64,000 bases of DNA. It comes from Allobosea sp. OK403. Its GTDB lineage: Bacteria > Pseudomonadota > Alphaproteobacteria > Rhizobiales > Beijerinckiaceae. Positions 7,679 to 18,038 of this stretch are shown here, piece by piece (the stretch's first letter is position 1; each line of letters opens with the position of its first letter). The position numbers and the translations under genes are program-made. The notes below the pieces were generated by a model that saw only the letters and a program-made list of their open reading frames with translations, ran no database searches and was not told where the DNA came from. The DNA lies in assembly GCF_900113835.1 (NCBI RefSeq), contig NZ_FOQV01000004.1:186001-250000 (forward strand). Reading direction: 5' to 3'.

Positions 7679-9679
7679 ATGGGGCATGATCAGCCGAATC
7701 CACCGACCACACGGCCGGAGGATTCCCGTTTCGGCCTCGATGATGGTCATGGCAGCGCAAGTCTTGGCAGCGCGAGCAAGCACGGCCATTCGACCAACAG
7801 CTTCGCGGTCCTGGCGCTGGGGGCGCTCGGCGTCGTCTATGGCGACATCGGCACGAGCCCGCTCTACGCCCTGCGCGAGACGGTTCTGGCCGCGACCGCG
7901 GCCCATGGCGCGCTGACCAATGCCGCAGCCGACACGCCGGTGCCGCGCGACATCGTCATCGGCGTGCTGTCGCTGATCCTGTGGTCGCTCGTCATCGTGG
8001 TAACGCTGAAATACGTGCTGCTGCTGATGCGGGCCGACAATAATGGCGAAGGCGGCATCCTGACACTGGTCGCCCTGGCCCAGCGCGGCCTGGGCCGCAT
8101 GCGCGGCGGCTTCGTGCTGTTTTTGGGAATGGCGGGTGCGGCGCTGTTCTATGGCGACGCGGTCATCACGCCGGCGATCTCGGTGCTCTCGGCTGTCGAG
8201 GGCATCAAGCTGGTGACGCCGGTGCTCGACGACTATGTGATCTGGATCGCCTCGATCATCCTGATCGTCCTGTTCATGGTGCAGAGCGGCGGCACCGAAA
8301 AGGTCGCGAATTTCTTCGGCCCCGTCATGCTGGTCTGGTTCGCGGCGCTGGCGGGCCTGGGCATCTATCACATCGCCGACGAACTGAGCGTGCTCGCCTC
8401 GGTGAACCCCTATTACGGCCTGCGCTTCTTCGTCGACCATCCCACCGTGTCGCTGGCCGTGCTCGGCTCCGTCTGCCTGGCCGTCACGGGTGCTGAGGCG
8501 CTCTACGCCGATATGGGCCATTTCGGCCGCGGGCCGATCCAGAGCGCCTGGATCTGGCTGGTGTTTCCCTCGCTCTGGCTGAACTATCTCGGCCAGGGCG
8601 CGCTCATCCTGTCGGATCCGTCCGCGATCGACAATCCGTTCTACAAGCTCGCGCCGGACTTCCTGATCCTGCCGCTCGTCATCCTGGCGACGATCGCGAC
8701 CATCATCGCCAGCCAGGCGGTGATCACCGGCGCCTTCTCCCTGACGCGTCAGGCGATCCAGCTCGGCCTGCTGCCGCGGCTGGAAATCCGGCACACCTCG
8801 GAGCACACATCCGGGCAGATCTACATCCCGCGCATCAACTGGATGCTGCTGGTCGTCGTGCTGCTCCTGGTCTGGGCCTTCAAGACCTCGTCGAACCTGT
8901 CGCACGCCTATGGCATCGCTGTGTTCGGCACCATGGTGGTGAGTTCGCTGCTCGCCTTCATCGTCATCCGCCGCAACTGGGGCTGGAGCCTGATCGCGAC
9001 GCTGGCGCTGATCGTGCCCTTCCTGGTCATCGACATCGCCTTCTTCGCGGCCAACCTGCTCAAGCTGTTCAGCGGCGGCTACATGCCGGTGCTGCTGGCG
9101 ATCGTGCTCGTCGTCATGATGTGGACCTGGGTGCGCGGCACCAAGATCCTGTTCGACAAGACGCGCAAGACCGACGTGCCGCTGCTCGAACTCGTCGGCA
9201 TGCTGTCCAAAAGCCCGCCCGTGCGCGTCAAGGGCATGGCGGTGTTCCTGACCAGCGATCCCGAGACGGCGCCCGCCTCGCTGCTGCACAACCTCAAGCA
9301 CAACAAGGTGCTGCATGAGCGCAATGTCATCCTGACCGTGCGCTCGGCCGACACGCCCCGCGTCGCCGAGGAGGAGCGTGTCAGGCTCTCGCGGATCACC
9401 GACGATTTTTGGCGCGTCGAGATGGTCTACGGCTATATGGAGAGCCCCAACATCCCCAAGGGGCTCGCCGTGCTGCGCAAGCAGGGCTTCAAGTTCGACA
9501 TCATGTCGACCTCGTTCTTCCTGTCGCGCCGCTCGATCAAGGCCTCGCCGCAATCGGGCATGCCGATCTGGCAGGACAAGCTCTTCATCAGCCTGACCAA
9601 GAGTGCGACCGACGCCACAAGCTTCTTCCAGATCCCGACCGGCCGCGTCGTCGAGGTCGGCACGCAGGTCTCGGTGTGA
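7679..9679 (+). CDS. kup: Kup-family potassium uptake protein
   Basis: Low-affinity proton-coupled potassium symporter of the KUP/HAK/KT family, 666 residues. About twelve membrane segments are predicted, beginning with [20 protein letters not shown], the family signature; later [20 protein letters not shown] and [13 protein letters not shown] are also diagnostic. A cytoplasmic C-terminal domain follows (about residues 480-666). The first 38 residues are hydrophilic and His/Ser-rich. The ATG at 7679 has GGAG seven bases upstream. It stands alone after ispG, separated by a hairpin; no K-responsive riboswitch is recognisable in the short leader. Confidence 0.95.
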   Translation: MGHDQPNPPTTRPEDSRFGLDDGHGSASLGSASKHGHSTNSFAVLALGALGVVYGDIGTSPLYALRETVLAATAAHGALTNAAADTPVPRDIVIGVLSLILWSLVIVVTLKYVLLLMRADNNGEGGILTLVALAQRGLGRMRGGFVLFLGMAGAALFYGDAVITPAISVLSAVEGIKLVTPVLDDYVIWIASIILIVLFMVQSGGTEKVANFFGPVMLVWFAALAGLGIYHIADELSVLASVNPYYGLRFFVDHPTVSLAVLGSVCLAVTGAEALYADMGHFGRGPIQSAWIWLVFPSLWLNYLGQGALILSDPSAIDNPFYKLAPDFLILPLVILATIATIIASQAVITGAFSLTRQAIQLGLLPRLEIRHTSEHTSGQIYIPRINWMLLVVVLLLVWAFKTSSNLSHAYGIAVFGTMVVSSLLAFIVIRRNWGWSLIATLALIVPFLVIDIAFFAANLLKLFSGGYMPVLLAIVLVVMMWTWVRGTKILFDKTRKTDVPLLELVGMLSKSPPVRVKGMAVFLTSDPETAPASLLHNLKHNKVLHERNVILTVRSADTPRVAEEERVRLSRITDDFWRVEMVYGYMESPNIPKGLAVLRKQGFKFDIMSTSFFLSRRSIKASPQSGMPIWQDKLFISLTKSATDATSFFQIPTGRVVEVGTQVSV

Positions 9680-9744
9680 ACCGAACCGCCGTTCCGGGGC
9701 AGGTCGCAAGGCCTGTCAGCCTGTTGTTTTGCCTCGGAACCGCG

Positions 9745-9890
9745 CCGTCATCCTGGACAAGCCGCCCTCGGGGCCGGCCTTTGGCCGGCCCAAGGACAGG
9801 CTCCGCGGCGCAGATCCGGGATCCATCCTAGGGAAACTGCGCTCTACGATGGATCCTGGGACGACCTTCGGTCGCCCAGGATCACGTCAC
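9745..9890. repeat. Intergenic palindromic repeat, GGATCC/CGTCATCCTGG type
   Basis: Begins CCGTCATCCTGG and ends near CCCAGGATCACG, with internal inverted pairs (GGCCGGCC around 9775, GGATCCAT near 9830 and ATGGATCC near 9850). It shares long stretches with the repeat at 13559-13690, including GATCCGGGATCCATC. It lies between the convergent kup and DMT transporter genes. Confidence 0.75.
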
Positions 9891-9914
9891 CGGTTCCGGG
9901 CGATTCCGGCCAAC

Positions 9915-10844
9915 TCAATCCAGCCGCGCCGAGCCTTCGGGCACATGCCTGACCCGCTCCCGGTAAAGCAGATACAGCCCCGAGGCGATGACGATGCCAG
10001 CGCCGATGAAGGTCCAGCGGTCCGGCCACTGGTCGAAGGCAAACCAGCCGAGCGCGATCATCCAGACGATCTGCGAATAGATGAAGGGTGCAAGCACCGT
10101 TGCGGGCGCAAGCCGATGCGCCAGGATCAGGAGCCAATGGCCGAAGCCGCCGAGCACCCCGGTCGCGAACATCAGCAACCAGACCAGCGGGCTTTGCGGC
10201 ATCGTCCAGAAGAACGGGATCAATGGCAGCATGGCCAGCGTGCCGGCGACGCCCGAATAGACCATCGTCGTCTCCGGCGGATCGAAAGCGGCAAGCTTGC
10301 GCGTCGCCAGCGAATAGAACGAGTAGCAGACGCAGCCGAGGACGCTGAGCAGGGCGGCGGGATGCATCCCGCCGAAGCCCGGCCGGGTGATCACCAGCAC
10401 GCCGAGAAAACCGACGCCAATGGCAACAAGCCGGCGCGGGCCCGGCCATTCCCCCAGAAGCGGGCCGGAGACCAGCGCTACCAGGAGGGGCCCGGCGAAC
10501 ATGATCGAGACGGTCTCGGCAAGCTGGAGATATTTGACCGCGATGAAGTTCAGCATCGTCGAGCCCAGCAGCAGCAGCGAGCGGACCGCCTGGAGCCAGG
10601 GTCGTTGCGTCCGCAGGATACCGGGATGGCTCCACGGATTGAGCAGCAGGCAGACCAGCGCCATGCTGCCGGCATAGCGGGCGAACACCACCTGCACCGG
10701 ATCCATCGAGGCCGACAGCCATTTCGCACTGGCGTCGAGCATGGCGAAGCACAACACCGCCCCACACATCAGCGCGATCGCGGCCAGCCGCGTGCGGCTG
10801 GTTTCCGGAGTGTGGGGATGGGCCGCCAAGAAAGGTTCCGTCAT
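9915..10844 (-). CDS. DMT superfamily (EamA-type) transporter
   Basis: Inner-membrane drug/metabolite transporter, 309 residues, with two EamA repeats of about five helices each. The first repeat starts LAAIALMCGAVLCFAMLDAS, and the second begins near LSVLGCVCYSFYSLATRKLA. The pattern of a short C-terminal cytoplasmic tail (YRERVRHVPEGSARLD) is normal. Substrate unknown; members export or import amino acids, metabolites or S-adenosylmethionine. It is the last gene on the minus strand after a MarR regulator, with an 80-base gap, so co-transcription with the regulator is possible but unproven. Confidence 0.88.
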   Translation of the reverse strand: MTEPFLAAHPHTPETSRTRLAAIALMCGAVLCFAMLDASAKWLSASMDPVQVVFARYAGSMALVCLLLNPWSHPGILRTQRPWLQAVRSLLLLGSTMLNFIAVKYLQLAETVSIMFAGPLLVALVSGPLLGEWPGPRRLVAIGVGFLGVLVITRPGFGGMHPAALLSVLGCVCYSFYSLATRKLAAFDPPETTMVYSGVAGTLAMLPLIPFFWTMPQSPLVWLLMFATGVLGGFGHWLLILAHRLAPATVLAPFIYSQIVWMIALGWFAFDQWPDRWTFIGAGIVIASGLYLLYRERVRHVPEGSARLD

Positions 10845-10925
10845 GCGCTGGCAGAATGCCAGAGGCAGATTTAACCGTTTTACGGCCTCGAGCCAGTCGA
10901 TGGCTGCATGCAGTCCATGCGCGTA

Positions 10926-11408
10926 TCAGCCGTCGCTGTCGGCCTCGTCGCCATCGACATCGCTATCCTCGATCTCGACGCCGGCTTTCGACAATCCTTT
11001 GGCGGCTTTGCGGAGAAGCTTGCGCAGCTGCTTGCGCTCCTTCGCGTCGAGACGTTCGAGCAATTCGTCCTCGACCTGGTTCCAGACCGCATCCAGCGTC
11101 GCGGCGGTCTTCTGGCCGAGTTCGGTCAGCGCGACCTGGACAAGGCGTCCGTCGCGGCTGCCGCCTTCGCGGGTGACGAGCCCCTGCAACGAAAGCCGGC
11201 CGATCGTCTTGGAAACCGTCGGCGGCTTGACCCGGAGCAGGGTCGCAAGCTCGCCCATCGTCATCGGCGCGGGCATCAGCGCCTTCAGCGCCTGCTCCTG
11301 GCCCGGGAACAGGCCAAGTGCGTTCAGCCGCTCGCCCATCCGCGCCCGATGCAACCGTGCGGTCACGAGCAGGGCACGGCCGACGCTTTTCTCCAGCGAC
11401 TTGGTCAT
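10926..11408 (-). CDS. MarR-family transcriptional regulator with acidic C-terminus
   Basis: Winged-helix repressor of about 160 residues. N-terminal dimerisation helix SLEKSVGRALLVTARLHRAR, then helix-turn-helix TMGELATLLRVKPPTVSKTIGRLSLQGLV and wing TREGGSRDGRLVQVALTE. It has an unusual Lys/Arg-rich then Asp/Glu-rich tail (RKQLRKLLRKAAKGL, later EIEDSDVDGDEADSDG). The ATG at 11408 is preceded by AAGGA at a good distance; the longer frame upstream adds a non-homologous leader. It lies between a DMT transporter and a quinone reductase, either of which could be its target; the ligand is unknown. Confidence 0.86.
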   Translation of the reverse strand: MTKSLEKSVGRALLVTARLHRARMGERLNALGLFPGQEQALKALMPAPMTMGELATLLRVKPPTVSKTIGRLSLQGLVTREGGSRDGRLVQVALTELGQKTAATLDAVWNQVEDELLERLDAKERKQLRKLLRKAAKGLSKAGVEIEDSDVDGDEADSDG

Positions 11409-11502
11409 GAGCCGGTCCTTGCTAATGGTTTCGGCGATCGTTCGCCGGCTCTCAGATCGCCCGCGATCATGACGCGCTGATGACGTGGGTGAGACAGATA
11501 CT

Positions 11503-12084
11503 TCACAGCTGGAGGATATTAGCACGAACCCGGTCTAAAAATGCCTTACGGCTCTCCGGCGTCGCGCGGTTCATGTCGTAATGCGCCAGATAGAGCGGCC
11601 GCACGCCGGGGTGGCAGACCGCGCGCAGCACTCGCTTGACCAGCTTACGCGGAGGATCGCCCATCAGCAGCGCGCGCCAGCGCGTCCCGCCATAGGTCGT
11701 CACCGCCACAAGCTTGCGGATGTTCCAGAGATTGGGCCTGACCTTGCCGTCGACCAGCTTGAACGAGATGCCGGGCAGGAAAACCCTGTCGAAGAACCCC
11801 TTCAGGATCGCCGGATAGCCGAAATTCCAGACCGGAAAGCACAGCACCAGCGCCTGCGCCCGTTGCAGCCGCTCGACATAGCCGGCAACAGGACGCGTGT
11901 TGCTGGCGAGGTCATGATAGCCCACGCGCTCGGCCCGACTCAGAACGGCGTCAAAACCCTCGGCATAGAGATCGCAATCGTCGACCTCGTGCCCCGCCGC
12001 ACGCAGGCTCGCCACCACCGTCTCGTGCAGCGCCGCGCCATAACTCTCCGGATCGGGATGGGCGTAGAGCACGAGCACGCGCAT
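11503..12084 (-). CDS. NAD(P)H dehydrogenase (quinone) family flavoprotein
   Basis: Flavodoxin-fold oxidoreductase of the Flavodoxin_2 family (MdaB/KefF/NQO1-like), 193 residues, cytoplasmic. Begins with the first beta strand and loop VLVLYAHPDPESYGAALHE, followed by CFPVWNFGYPAILKGFFDRV, the flavin-binding and dimer segment, then TTYGGTRW. Such proteins reduce quinones or related electrophiles in two-electron steps. It begins two bases after the stop of the FAD-linked oxidase gene, so the two form an operon. Role in the local pathway is unknown. Confidence 0.88.
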   Translation of the reverse strand: MRVLVLYAHPDPESYGAALHETVVASLRAAGHEVDDCDLYAEGFDAVLSRAERVGYHDLASNTRPVAGYVERLQRAQALVLCFPVWNFGYPAILKGFFDRVFLPGISFKLVDGKVRPNLWNIRKLVAVTTYGGTRWRALLMGDPPRKLVKRVLRAVCHPGVRPLYLAHYDMNRATPESRKAFLDRVRANILQL

Positions 12085-12086
12085 CT

Positions 12087-13511
12087 TCAGCCCACCCCCG
12101 CTTCGGACAGGCTGCGGAACAGGAAGGTCTTGCCCGACGCGTAATCGTAAGCCGGATCTTCCCAGGCGATCATCTTGCCGGGGTTGAGCAGCCCTTGCGG
12201 ATCGGCCTGCCGCTTGAAGGCGAGCTGGGCTTCGTCGGTCTGCTTCATGCCGCCCTCCTCCAGCGTGTAGCGATGCGGGTTGAAGATCGGCGCGCCCATC
12301 GCCTCATGGATCGCCATGATCTCCTCCAGCCGCTCTTCTGTGGTGAAGCGCACCAAGGGCAGCCCGAAGCAGGTGATCTTGCCGTCGAAGCGAACGAATT
12401 CAAGATGGCAGAGCACTTCATCGCCGAAGCGCGCATGGATCGCCTCGACCAGCTCGACCTGATCAGGAAACGGGTAGAGCACCTGGAGATAGGTGATAGC
12501 GGGGTCGACGCGCAGCGCCCTGAGCGTGGTGTGGTTCCAACCAAGCTCATAGGCGGGCGGCAGGCCCTTCGCCTCCTCCGGGGAGAGCGTGTCCGAACGC
12601 ATCAGCAGTTCGGCGCCTCTGAAACGCCTCGCATAAGCCAGCAGCGAGTCGACCGCGAAATCGGCCGCCATGACGATGACGAGATGGCGGTCTCGCGGCA
12701 GGAATTTCCTGTGCCGCAGGAAATAATCATGAGGAGCCGGCGCAGCGACGACGGCAAGGTTCTTCAGCGCCAGCCCGTCCTGCTCACCCAGCTCATTGGC
12801 GAACTCCGTCGCAGCTCGCAAACTGCCGAAGCCGAGGATGACATCGACCCAGTCGTAAGCCGGCGCCAATGGCATCTCGACCTCGGTGATGATGCCGTTG
12901 GTGCCATAGGCATGAGCGACCTTGTGCAGATCCTCGCCGCTCAGCTCCAGAATGCGCGGAGAGGCCTCCATCGTCGCGACCTTGAGCGCGATGATGTTGC
13001 CCCAGTCGCGCAATCCGCCCCATTTGATCGAGCCGACGCCGCCCGAGCCGCCGGCGATGAAGCCGCCGATCGAGGCGGTCTGATAGGTCGAGGGATGGAG
13101 CCTGAGCTCCTGGCGCGAATGCTTGCGCGTCTCGTCATCGATCCGCGCCATGATCGCACCGGGCTCGGCGACATAGCGGCCGGGCGCGATCGCCTTGACC
13201 TTGTTGAAGCCGGAGAGATCAAGCAGCACGCCGCCCGAGAGCGGCATGGCCTGGCCGTAATTGCCCGTGCCGGTGCCACGTGGCGTGACGGGAATGCCCA
13301 GCGCATGCGCCGCAGTGAGCACCTCCAGCACCTCTGCCTCGCTCGTCGGCGACAGCAAGATGTCGGCCGTGACATGGTCGAGCTGGCGCTTCAGCACCGG
13401 CGAGTACCAGAAGAAGTCGCGGCTCTTCTGCTTCACCAGCGCCGGGTTGTCCTCGCTGCGGATGCCGCCGAGGCGGGCCTTCAACGCGGCGATGTCGTAG
13501 CGGGCGGTCAT
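12087..13511 (-). CDS. FAD-binding oxidoreductase (GlcD/PCMH-type)
   Basis: Flavoprotein of the FAD_binding_4 (vanillyl-alcohol oxidase / PCMH) superfamily, about 474 residues. Seen: the FAD-binding loop TPRGTGTGNYGQAMPLSGG, then QTASIGGFIAGGSGGVGSIK, the second part of the FAD domain, and a C-terminal substrate domain ending in DPQGLLNPGKMIAWEDP, the familiar LNPGK motif of D-lactate/glycolate-type oxidases. Substrate is probably a 2-hydroxy acid or alcohol but cannot be fixed. The ATG at 13511 was chosen over an upstream ATG whose extension is encoded by an intergenic repeat. Likely co-transcribed with the quinone reductase downstream. Confidence 0.88.
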   Translation of the reverse strand: MTARYDIAALKARLGGIRSEDNPALVKQKSRDFFWYSPVLKRQLDHVTADILLSPTSEAEVLEVLTAAHALGIPVTPRGTGTGNYGQAMPLSGGVLLDLSGFNKVKAIAPGRYVAEPGAIMARIDDETRKHSRQELRLHPSTYQTASIGGFIAGGSGGVGSIKWGGLRDWGNIIALKVATMEASPRILELSGEDLHKVAHAYGTNGIITEVEMPLAPAYDWVDVILGFGSLRAATEFANELGEQDGLALKNLAVVAAPAPHDYFLRHRKFLPRDRHLVIVMAADFAVDSLLAYARRFRGAELLMRSDTLSPEEAKGLPPAYELGWNHTTLRALRVDPAITYLQVLYPFPDQVELVEAIHARFGDEVLCHLEFVRFDGKITCFGLPLVRFTTEERLEEIMAIHEAMGAPIFNPHRYTLEEGGMKQTDEAQLAFKRQADPQGLLNPGKMIAWEDPAYDYASGKTFLFRSLSEAGVG

Positions 13512-13558
13512 GCGAGGCGGAGCTCCGTCGCAGTGTGAACTGCCACACGAACCTCCAC

Positions 13559-13690
13559 CGTCATCCTGGCCGGAGCCCTCGGGTCCGATCTTCGATCGGC
13601 CCAAGGATAAACTCCGCGGAGATCCGGGATCCATCGTAGGGCGGAGCGGCCTCCGATGGATCCCGGGTCAAGCCCGGGATGACGGAGAGG
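13559..13690. repeat. Intergenic palindromic repeat, second copy of the GGATCC/CGTCATCCTGG type
   Basis: Starts CGTCATCCTGGCC and ends with CCCGGGATGACGG. It shares GATCCGGGATCCATC and neighbouring sequence with the copy at 9745-9890. It sits between the FAD-linked oxidase and the deaminase-like hydrolase on the same strand, so a transcript through both would carry a long hairpin. Confidence 0.8.
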
Positions 13691-13710
13691 TTGTGAGAAC
13701 CCGCGACGCA

Positions 13711-15042
13711 TCACGAATGCGCGCTCCCCATCAGGTAATCGAGCTCGCGATGGTCAGGCAGCGTCGTGTCGATCGCGCGGCCATGCACCAGCACGGTCCG
13801 GTCGGTCTGGGGGCGGGCAAAGAACTCGGTCCAGTCACGGGCCCGGGTCAGGATCAGGTCGGCCGCTCCACCGGGCGAGAGCACGCCGGCGCCGGTAGTG
13901 CCCATGATCGCGGCCGGCGTCCGCGCCACCGCATTCGCCCAATCGGTTCCGGAGTGATCGAGCTGGAGGATGCGCGTGCCCTCCCGCAGCACCTCGATCA
14001 GGTCGAGGTCGCCATAGGCATAGAACGGGTCGCGGGTGTTGTCGGAGGCAATCATCACCGGCACGCCCGCCGCCTTCAATTCATGCAGCGCCGTGACCCC
14101 GCGCCAGCGCGGCGTGCGGCCGGCCGCGCGATCCTGCAGATACATGTTGCACATCGGCAGCGAGACCACGCTGATCCCTGCCTCCCTGACCTTGGCGATG
14201 ATGCGCGCCTCGTCATCGGGCTGCTGCACGGCAAGCGAGCAGCAATGCCCGCACAGGATCTTACCCGCGAAGCCATGGCGGATCGCCGCATCCGCAATGT
14301 TCTCCAGCGAACGCGCCTGCGGATCATTGGTCTCGTCGACATGGAAATCGAGGTCGAAGCCGTTCTCGATCGCCGTGCGGAAGACGATGTCGAGCGCCGC
14401 ATCGAGTTCCGGGATCATATAGCTGACGCAGCCGAAGATGCCGTCGCCATGGGCCTTCACCGCGGCCGTCACCGCCCGCATATGCCCGGGCTCGAGCGCG
14501 AACTGGATGCCGAACAGCGGCGATGCCTGCAATGCGATGCGACCAGCCCATTCCGCTCTAAGCTCGGCGAAGACCGGCCAGGAAATGCCGATCTGCTTGC
14601 CGAGCGAGTCGAGATGCGTCCGCATCGCCGCCGTGCCATGAGCGAATGCGCAGCGCAGGCCGAATTCCATTCGCGCCCGCACATCGCCCGCCGACCAATT
14701 CGCCTCGCGATCGATCAGGACATTGCTCAGCGCGCCCATGAAGCTGCCGTCGGGATTGCGCCGACGCGGCCAGATATGGCCCTTGTCGAGATGGACATGG
14801 CAGTCGACGAGACGCGGCAGCACGATGCCGCCGTCGAGATCGAAACTGGCGCTTGCCTCCAGCGGTTCGGTTCCCGCCGGCAGGATCGAGACGATACGGC
14901 CATGCTCGACGCCGAGATCGACCTTCGCCAACCCGTCGCGATCGGCCGCGAGCGAAGCACCGTCGAGCAGGCAGAGCGGCGCGCGGGCATTGGTCAGGCG
15001 AAAGGAGGCTGTGCCGGGCAGGGAAGCAAAACCGCTGGTCAC
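13711..15042 (-). CDS. Cytosine-deaminase-like amidohydrolase
   Basis: Metal-dependent hydrolase similar to CodA/AtzC-type cytosine deaminases, about 443 residues. Metal-site motifs: PRLVDCHVHLDKGHIWP, the later DFHVDETNDPQARSL, GKILCGHCCSLAVQ and MIASDNTRDPFYAYGDLD. The family hydrolyses amino or amide groups of pyrimidines, triazines or creatinine-like rings; the true substrate is not clear. I use GTG at 15042, with GGGAGAG nine bases upstream; the longer frame reads through likely noncoding sequence. It precedes the FAD oxidase and quinone reductase by a repeat-filled gap and is divergent from folD. Confidence 0.86.
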   Translation of the reverse strand: MTSGFASLPGTASFRLTNARAPLCLLDGASLAADRDGLAKVDLGVEHGRIVSILPAGTEPLEASASFDLDGGIVLPRLVDCHVHLDKGHIWPRRRNPDGSFMGALSNVLIDREANWSAGDVRARMEFGLRCAFAHGTAAMRTHLDSLGKQIGISWPVFAELRAEWAGRIALQASPLFGIQFALEPGHMRAVTAAVKAHGDGIFGCVSYMIPELDAALDIVFRTAIENGFDLDFHVDETNDPQARSLENIADAAIRHGFAGKILCGHCCSLAVQQPDDEARIIAKVREAGISVVSLPMCNMYLQDRAAGRTPRWRGVTALHELKAAGVPVMIASDNTRDPFYAYGDLDLIEVLREGTRILQLDHSGTDWANAVARTPAAIMGTTGAGVLSPGGAADLILTRARDWTEFFARPQTDRTVLVHGRAIDTTLPDHRELDYLMGSAHS

Positions 15043-15196
15043 GTCGTCATCTCTCCCGCTCGGCCTTGCCCTACGCAGCGATCGATACCGGCCCGCAATG
15101 ACGCGTGCAACCAAGACGGCGTCGCATCCGGGCTTGTCGCAACCGAGCTGATCGCGCATGAGGACGGCTCGCGGACGAGACGAGGAGTGTCAGACC

Positions 15197-16057
15197 ATGC
15201 CGGATCAGGCGCGCATCATCGATGGCAAAGCGGCAGCCGCCGCGCTACGAGCCGAAATCGGCCGCGAGGTCGCGGCGATCAAGGCGGAGCGCGGCCTCGC
15301 GCCCGGCCTGCATGTCGTGCTCGTCGGCGAGGATCCGGCAAGCCGTGTCTATGTCGCCTCGAAGGAAAAGCTCGCCGCCGAGATCGGCATGAACTCGGTC
15401 GCACATCGCCTGCCCACGGAGACAAGCGAGGCCGAGCTCCTGGCCAAGATCGCCAGCCTGAACGCCGACGATGCGGTCGACGGCATCCTGGTGCAATTGC
15501 CGCTGCCCAAGCATATCGACACCGGCACGATCATCGACGCCATCGATCCCGCCAAGGATGTCGACGGCCTGCATCCGATCAATGCCGGCAAGCTCGCCGG
15601 CGGTAAGAACGGCCTCGTGCCCTGCACGCCGCTCGGCTGCATGCTGCTGCTGCGGCGGGCGCTGCCGACGCTTGCGGGGCTGGAGGCCGTCGTAATCGGC
15701 CGCTCCGAGCTTGTCGGCCGCCCCGTGGCGCAATTGCTGCTGCAGGCCGATTGCACCGTGACGATCGCCCATTCCCGCACGCGCGACCTCGCCGCCGTGG
15801 TGCGCCGCGCCGATATCGTCGTGGCCGCCGTCGGCCGGCCGCATTTCGTTAGGGGCGACTGGATCAAGCCGGGCGCGACCGTGATCGATGTCGGCATCAA
15901 CCGCACGCCCGACGGCAAGCTGGTGGGCGATGTCGATTTTGCCGAAGCAGTCGATGTCGCCGGCGCGATCACGCCCGTACCGGGCGGCGTCGGCCCGATG
16001 ACGATCGCCTGCCTGCTGCGCAACACGCTGACGGCGTTCAGGGCAAGGCGGGGCTAA
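15197..16057 (+). CDS. folD: Bifunctional methylenetetrahydrofolate dehydrogenase / methenyl-THF cyclohydrolase
   Basis: FolD interconverts 5,10-methylene-, methenyl- and 10-formyl-tetrahydrofolate with NADP; cytoplasmic, 286 residues. Visible: [16 protein letters not shown] with the catalytic Lys region, [33 protein letters not shown], the Rossmann segment [18 protein letters not shown], and [19 protein letters not shown] at the C-terminus, all diagnostic. The ATG at 15197 is preceded by GAGGAG; an earlier in-frame ATG at 15158 gives a leader absent from the family. Single gene, convergent with the TCA operon. Confidence 0.96.
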   Translation: MPDQARIIDGKAAAAALRAEIGREVAAIKAERGLAPGLHVVLVGEDPASRVYVASKEKLAAEIGMNSVAHRLPTETSEAELLAKIASLNADDAVDGILVQLPLPKHIDTGTIIDAIDPAKDVDGLHPINAGKLAGGKNGLVPCTPLGCMLLLRRALPTLAGLEAVVIGRSELVGRPVAQLLLQADCTVTIAHSRTRDLAAVVRRADIVVAAVGRPHFVRGDWIKPGATVIDVGINRTPDGKLVGDVDFAEAVDVAGAITPVPGGVGPMTIACLLRNTLTAFRARRG

Positions 16058-16068
16058 GTCCTCGCAGG

Positions 16069-16160
16069 CGTCATGGTCGGGCTTGCCCCGACCATCTCAA
16101 GCCGCTTTTTCCTGCGAGAGCTTCCCGGGTCCGCGCGATGCCCAGCCCGGGAATGACAGC
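16069..16160. repeat. Intergenic palindromic repeat, GTCATGGTCGGGCTTG type
   Basis: Contains CGTCATGGTCGGGCTTGCC and the near-inverse pieces GGGCTTGCCCCGACCAT and CCCGGGAATGACAG. Related to the copy at 22713-22803. It lies between the convergent folD and lpdA genes and could act as a bidirectional terminator-like structure. Confidence 0.65.
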
Positions 16161-16173
16161 GTCAGCCGCCCCC

Positions 16174-17571
16174 TCACATATGGATCTGACGCTTGTCCAC
16201 GGCGAGCGCGGCTTCCTTGACCGCCTCGGCCAGCGTCGGATGCGCATGGCAGGTGCGGGCGAGGTCCTCGGCCGAGCCGCCGAACTCCATCAGCACCGTA
16301 ACCTCGGCGATCAGATCGCCTGCATGGGGGCCGATGATGTGGCAGCCGAGCACGCGGTCCGTCGCGGCATCCGCCAGGAACTTCACAAAGCCTTCGGTAT
16401 GACGCATGGCGCGCGCCCGGCCATTGGCCGTGAAGGGGAATTTGCCAACCTTGTAGGCGACGCTAGCGGCCTTGAGCTCTTCCTCGGTCTTGCCGATCGC
16501 GGCGACCTCGGGAGCCGTGTAGACGATGCCGGGAATGGCGTCGTAATTCACATGGCCCGCCTTGCCGGCGATGATCTCGGCGACCGCCATGCCCTCATCC
16601 TCGGCCTTATGGGCGAGCATCGGGCCGCGCACCACGTCGCCGATGGCGTAGATGCCGGCGACATTGGTCTTGAAATGATCGTCGATGATGACGCGGCCGC
16701 GCTCGGTCGCGACGCCGGCCGCTTCCAGGCCGAGCCCGTCGGTGTTCGGGCGGCGGCCGATCGCGACCAGCACGATATCGGCCGAAAGCGTCTTGGCCTC
16801 GCCGCCCGCGGCGGGCTCGACGGTGACGGTCGCGCCCTTCTTGGCCGTCTCGACCTTGGTGACCTTGGCGCTGAGCTGGAAGGTGAAGCCCTGCTTCTCC
16901 AGGATGCGCTGGAACTGCTTGGCGATCTCGCCATCCATGCCGGGCAGGATGCGGTCGAGATATTCGACCACGGTGACCTTGGCGCCGAGACGGCTCCAGA
17001 CCGAGCCGATCTCGAGCCCGATCACGCCGGCGCCGACCACGACCAGTTCCTTGGGAACGGCGGTCAGTTCGAGCGCGCCGGTCGAGGTCACGACGACCTT
17101 CTCATCGACGGTCACGCCGGGAAGATTGGTGGATTCCGAGCCCGTCGCGATGACGATCGCCTTGGTCTCGAGCTCCTGCGTCTTGCCGTCCTCGGCGGTG
17201 ACGACGACCTTGCCGGCCGCCGGGATCGAGGCCGTGCCGTGGAAGGGCTCGATCTTGTTCTTCTTCAGCAGGAAGGCGACGCCGTTGACGTTGGCGTCCA
17301 CCGTCTCCTGCTTGTGGACCAGCATCTGCTTGAGATCGAGCTTGGGCGTGCCGACCGTGATGCCGAGGCTCGGGAAGGTGTGGCTCGCTTCCTCGAACAT
17401 CTCCGAGGCATGCAGCAGCGCCTTGGACGGGATGCAGCCGACATTCAGGCAGGTGCCGCCATGGGTCTTGCGCTTCTCCACCACGGCGACCTTGAGGCCG
17501 AGCTGGGCAGCGCGAATGGCGCAGACATAGCCGCCGGGGCCGGTTCCGATGACGACGAGATCGTAGGACAT
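16174..17571 (-). CDS. lpdA: Dihydrolipoyl dehydrogenase (E3)
   Basis: FAD-dependent disulfide oxidoreductase that reoxidises dihydrolipoamide in 2-oxoglutarate dehydrogenase and related complexes. 465 residues. FAD loop [18 protein letters not shown], redox disulfide [19 protein letters not shown]-binding [19 protein letters not shown], and the C-terminal [15 protein letters not shown] with the catalytic His-Glu pair. It is the last gene of the mdh-sucCDAB operon, following VOC and MAPEG genes, so it most likely serves the 2-oxoglutarate dehydrogenase complex. Confidence 0.96.
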   Translation of the reverse strand: MSYDLVVIGTGPGGYVCAIRAAQLGLKVAVVEKRKTHGGTCLNVGCIPSKALLHASEMFEEASHTFPSLGITVGTPKLDLKQMLVHKQETVDANVNGVAFLLKKNKIEPFHGTASIPAAGKVVVTAEDGKTQELETKAIVIATGSESTNLPGVTVDEKVVVTSTGALELTAVPKELVVVGAGVIGLEIGSVWSRLGAKVTVVEYLDRILPGMDGEIAKQFQRILEKQGFTFQLSAKVTKVETAKKGATVTVEPAAGGEAKTLSADIVLVAIGRRPNTDGLGLEAAGVATERGRVIIDDHFKTNVAGIYAIGDVVRGPMLAHKAEDEGMAVAEIIAGKAGHVNYDAIPGIVYTAPEVAAIGKTEEELKAASVAYKVGKFPFTANGRARAMRHTEGFVKFLADAATDRVLGCHIIGPHAGDLIAEVTVLMEFGGSAEDLARTCHAHPTLAEAVKEAALAVDKRQIHM

Positions 17572-17591
17572 GGTCTCTCTTTCGGTCTGAC

Positions 17592-18020
17592 TTATGAGTG
17601 TTGCGCCAGTGGCGCATTGAAGGACCAGATATGGCCGAACGGGTCGAGGATGCGGGCATAGCGCGCACCCCAGAAGACGTCGCCCGCCGGCATGACGACA
17701 TGGGCGCCGGCCGCCTCGGCGCGCGCCAGCGCCGCATCGACATCGGCGGGTGCCGACAGGTTGATGTTGATGGCCATGCTCGCGCCGCCCCGGCTCGGTG
17801 GCGCGAGCAGATCGCCGCCGAACTCCGGAAACTCGTCATGCAGCATGATCTCGCTGCCGAAGAGCGCGAGATTGGCATGCATCACGCGCGCGCCATCATC
17901 GGCCATGGCCTTGAATGTGCACCGCGCGCCAAAAGCCTTCTCATAGAAGGCAATCGCCTCGATGCCGCCCTTCACGCAGAGATGCGGCTGGATCGGAGGG
18001 GGATTGGGTCCGAAGGCCAT
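17592..18020 (-). CDS. VOC (glyoxalase/PhnB-like) family protein
   Basis: Small metalloenzyme-fold protein of the vicinal oxygen chelate superfamily, 142 residues, of the PhnB/YdhK type with the N-terminal [20 protein letters not shown] and the [37 protein letters not shown] pattern. A catalytic metal site cannot be confirmed by eye, and many PhnB-like proteins have unknown activity. It lies between MAPEG and lpdA inside the TCA operon with short gaps, so it is likely co-transcribed. Detoxification of a reactive carbonyl is a guess. Confidence 0.85.
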   Translation of the reverse strand: MAFGPNPPPIQPHLCVKGGIEAIAFYEKAFGARCTFKAMADDGARVMHANLALFGSEIMLHDEFPEFGGDLLAPPSRGGASMAININLSAPADVDAALARAEAAGAHVVMPAGDVFWGARYARILDPFGHIWSFNAPLAQHS

Positions 18021-18038
18021 GTTCGATCTCCCTGCGGC

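Noticed and set aside
7526..9709. 727-codon minus-strand frame opposite kup
   Set aside because: Same kind of shadow frame over a well-supported transporter gene; composition rich in His, Arg, Gln and Asp.
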